From assembly GCA_038214535.1 (NCBI GenBank), contig JBBQRS010000176.1:1-7133 (forward strand): a stretch of DNA of 7,133 nucleotides. Reading direction: 5' to 3'. Below the pieces are notes generated by a model. The model was given only the letters and a program-made list of their open reading frames with translations. It did no database searches and was not told the origin of the DNA. Each line of letters begins with the position of its first letter. Within the stretch, counting starts at the first letter, position 1. Made by a program: the position numbers and the translations under genes. This DNA is from JBBQRS01 sp038214535 (GTDB lineage: Bacteria; Chloroflexota; Anaerolineae; CG2-30-64-16). Of the stretch, positions 5,836 to 7,133 are shown one piece after another.

Positions 5836-6654
5836 ATGAAGAAGTTTTCCGTGCTGATGGTTAGCACTGCGGTTGTCAGTGCAATCCTGCTGGTTGCTCT
5901 CGTGACGACGGTGACTTTCGCTCAGGCCGCCGGCCCGGACGACATGGGACCAGGAATGATGGGCAGTCAAGGGATGACACAATGCGTTGCGCCGGTCACG
6001 CCAATGCAAACGTTCTTACCCAGCGCGCTGGACGTCTTCGGCAGTGGCAGCCCTGGGATGATGGACGGCCAGGGCATGATTGGTGATCAGGGTTGCTACC
6101 GATTCGGCGCCTCCACTCAGCGCCAGACCGCCGAGCAGGTGCAGCAGGCGGTGGCGACCTACCTGGCAGGCTACTACGATAACCCAGACCTTGTAGTCGT
6201 CAAGCTGATGGAATTCGAGCAGAACTTCTACGCTCAGATCGCCGAGAAGTCCACGGGGATCAACGCCGGCGAGCTCTTGATCAACCCTTACACCGGCGCG
6301 GTCCAACCCGAATATGGCCCGAATCGGATGTGGAACACCAAGTACGGCCAAACGAGTGACATGGGCGGGATGATGCCGAACAGCACGTCGGACGGTTTGG
6401 CCTCAGTGCAGCCCACCGCCGCAATGCCGGTAACGGCCGAACAAGCCTCAAAGCTTGCGCAGCGGTACCTCGACGCCCAAACGACCAACCTGAAGGTCGA
6501 GAAGGGCTTGGACGGCTTCTACGGTTACTACACCGTTCACACACTGGACAAGGCTGGCAATACCGTCGGCATGTTGAGCGTCAACGGTTACACCGGGCAG
6601 ATTTGGAATCACATCTGGCAAGGCAAGTTCGTCGGTGCGGCCAACGGGATGTAG
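5836..6654 (+). CDS. Exported Met-rich protein with two PepSY-like repeats
   Basis: The 272-residue product starts MKKFSVLMVSTAVVSAILLV, a signal peptide with likely cleavage near residues 27-32 (FAQAA), so it is secreted or membrane-anchored. A Met/Gly-rich region (about 37-82, MGPGMMG and PGMMDGQGMIG) with cysteines at 50 and 87 follows. Then come two related domains: about 95-163 (TAEQVQQAVATYL ... INPYTGAVQPEYG) and about 198-265 (TAEQASKLAQRYLD ... LSVNGYTGQIWNHIW). Each has an opening TAEQ helix and a closing (N)-x-YTG strand, as in PepSY-type domains. The linker repeats a Met cluster (DMGGMMPN). Family membership is by pattern. Metal binding by the Met clusters is possible but unproven. 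AAGGAG at 5823-5828, seven bases before ATG 5836, and the signal peptide fix the start. The frame is open from 5752 but that extension is not credible. Confidence 0.75.
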   Translation: MKKFSVLMVSTAVVSAILLVALVTTVTFAQAAGPDDMGPGMMGSQGMTQCVAPVTPMQTFLPSALDVFGSGSPGMMDGQGMIGDQGCYRFGASTQRQTAEQVQQAVATYLAGYYDNPDLVVVKLMEFEQNFYAQIAEKSTGINAGELLINPYTGAVQPEYGPNRMWNTKYGQTSDMGGMMPNSTSDGLASVQPTAAMPVTAEQASKLAQRYLDAQTTNLKVEKGLDGFYGYYTVHTLDKAGNTVGMLSVNGYTGQIWNHIWQGKFVGAANGM

Positions 6655-6750
6655 GCCGGGGGCTCGTGGGTTGTCGCCTCGGGCTGGCAGGATATTGCGA
6701 TATAGTCTGCGGTGGTGCGAATCGCACTGTTCACATGGGGAGGTATCCCG
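6655..6750 (+). promoter_or_regulatory. Intergenic region with -10-like box and operator-like dyad
   Basis: TATAGT (6701-6706) resembles a -10 box, but no good -35 lies 16-18 bases upstream. Shortly after it, GTGCGA-A-TCGCAC (6715-6727) forms a perfect 13-base dyad near the expected transcription start, a usual repressor position. GGGGAGG at 6737-6743 is the ribosome-binding site of the next gene. Confidence 0.35.
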
Positions 6751-6900
6751 ATGTTATGGATCATTGTAGCAGTTCTTGTGGTTCTGTGGCTGCTGGGCCT
6801 CGTGGCTCACGTCGGCGGTGGGCTCATCCACCTTCTATTGCTGATCGCGGTAGTCGTAGGGGGGGTGAATCTGTTGCGGGGTCGCCGCCCACTGGGATAG
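6751..6900 (+). CDS. lmo0937/DUF5670 family small membrane protein
   Basis: The 49-residue protein starts MLWIIVAVLVVLWLLGLVAH, then has GGGLIHLLLLIAVVVGGVNL and ends LRGRRPLG. This matches the lmo0937 family layout: two hydrophobic helices (about 2-18 and 22-41), a Gly-x-x-x-H turn (GLIH) and a final N-L-x-R-G-R-R motif. The basic end should face the cytoplasm. The function is unknown; such peptides often lie among stress genes. GGGGAGG seven bases before ATG 6751 decides the start. A GTG at 6712 would add 13 unlikely residues and lies inside the probable regulatory region. It is probably transcribed from its own promoter, as it stands 96 bases after the preceding stop. Confidence 0.85.
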   Translation: MLWIIVAVLVVLWLLGLVAHVGGGLIHLLLLIAVVVGGVNLLRGRRPLG

Positions 6901-6954
6901 GCGCGATCGGGGGGTGCAACCGTGTGGAGCGTCCCTAACTGATAGCTCATTCGC

Positions 6955-6994
6955 ATGCCCACCTGTGGAGAATGAACGGTCGTGGTGTGGGCAT
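6955..6994. repeat. Inverted repeat between the lmo0937-like and cupin genes
   Basis: ATGCCCAC (6955-6962) and GTGGGCAT (6987-6994) are perfect 8-base arms around a 24-base centre. The repeat lies about 40 bases before the cupin start. It could be a weak terminator or a regulator site; no T run follows. Confidence 0.35.
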
Positions 6995-7031
6995 TCATCA
7001 ACCCATCGGGGTCAAGAAAGGAAATGTCACC

Positions 7032-7133
7032 ATGAAAGGTTTCGTGCAAAACATCGAGAGCACCGCCGTCGAGAATGAGGATTTTCGCCGGGTGCTTTAC
7101 ACGGCGAAGAACTGCCAGCTCGTCGTCATGGCG
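7032..7133 (+). CDS. Cupin-domain protein, N-terminal 34 residues (cut by window edge)
   Basis: The frame from ATG 7032 is open to the edge and reads MKGFVQNIESTAVENEDFRR, then VLYTAKNCQLVVMA. This matches, from memory, the N-terminus of small cupin proteins annotated as mannose-6-phosphate-isomerase-like (MKG-x-V-x-N-I-E ... N-x-x-F-R-x-V-L-Y-T ... Q-L-V-V-M). The metal-binding His/Glu motifs of the cupin barrel lie beyond the window, so function and metal binding cannot be checked. AAAGGA at 7017-7022, nine bases upstream, is a good ribosome-binding site. Confidence 0.72.
   Translation, partial: MKGFVQNIESTAVENEDFRRVLYTAKNCQLVVMA

Overview
The window is moderately GC-rich bacterial chromosomal DNA. 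The kinase architecture (cytoplasmic GAF plus HisKA_3 with a LuxR-type partner), the IS701/IS4-like transposases and the set of small stress-type proteins would fit a Chloroflexota-like environmental bacterium. That assignment is inference: no phylogenetic marker gene is present.

Left part (1-1440), mobile-element debris. A leftward IS, cut by the window edge, carries the N-terminal 72 residues of a transposase. Head-to-head with it lies a complete 1,061-bp IS (281-1341) with perfect 15-bp terminal inverted repeats and a frameshifted IS4-type transposase. The two ISs are related but not identical. Next to the right end of the second IS is the 3' half of a minus-strand tRNA-Pro(CGG) gene with no recognisable 5' half, which could be a relic of an integration site.

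Centre (1631-3800), a two-component system. A good sigma70-like promoter precedes a soluble GAF/HisKA_3 histidine kinase, translationally coupled through a GTGA overlap to a NarL/LuxR-family response regulator. A large nested hairpin begins one base after the regulator stop codon, and a strong rho-independent terminator ends the unit.

Right part (3830-7133), a rightward series of small envelope and stress-type genes: a GlsB/YeaQ/YmgE membrane protein, a PRC-barrel protein, a CsbD-like protein, a DUF1003 membrane protein, an exported Met-rich protein with two PepSY-like repeats, a 49-residue lmo0937/DUF5670 membrane peptide, and the start of a cupin protein. The first three are closely spaced and probably form an operon. 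A perfect 16-bp inverted repeat (20-bp stem) separates CsbD from DUF1003. Later genes have their own Shine-Dalgarno sites and are separated by gaps of about 100-130 bases that contain small dyads.

The layout suggests, but does not prove, that the kinase/regulator pair controls the downstream stress and envelope genes. I see no CRISPR array, no phage structural genes, and no clearly new enzyme system. The most unusual items are the abutting IS ends, the tRNA half and the hairpins.
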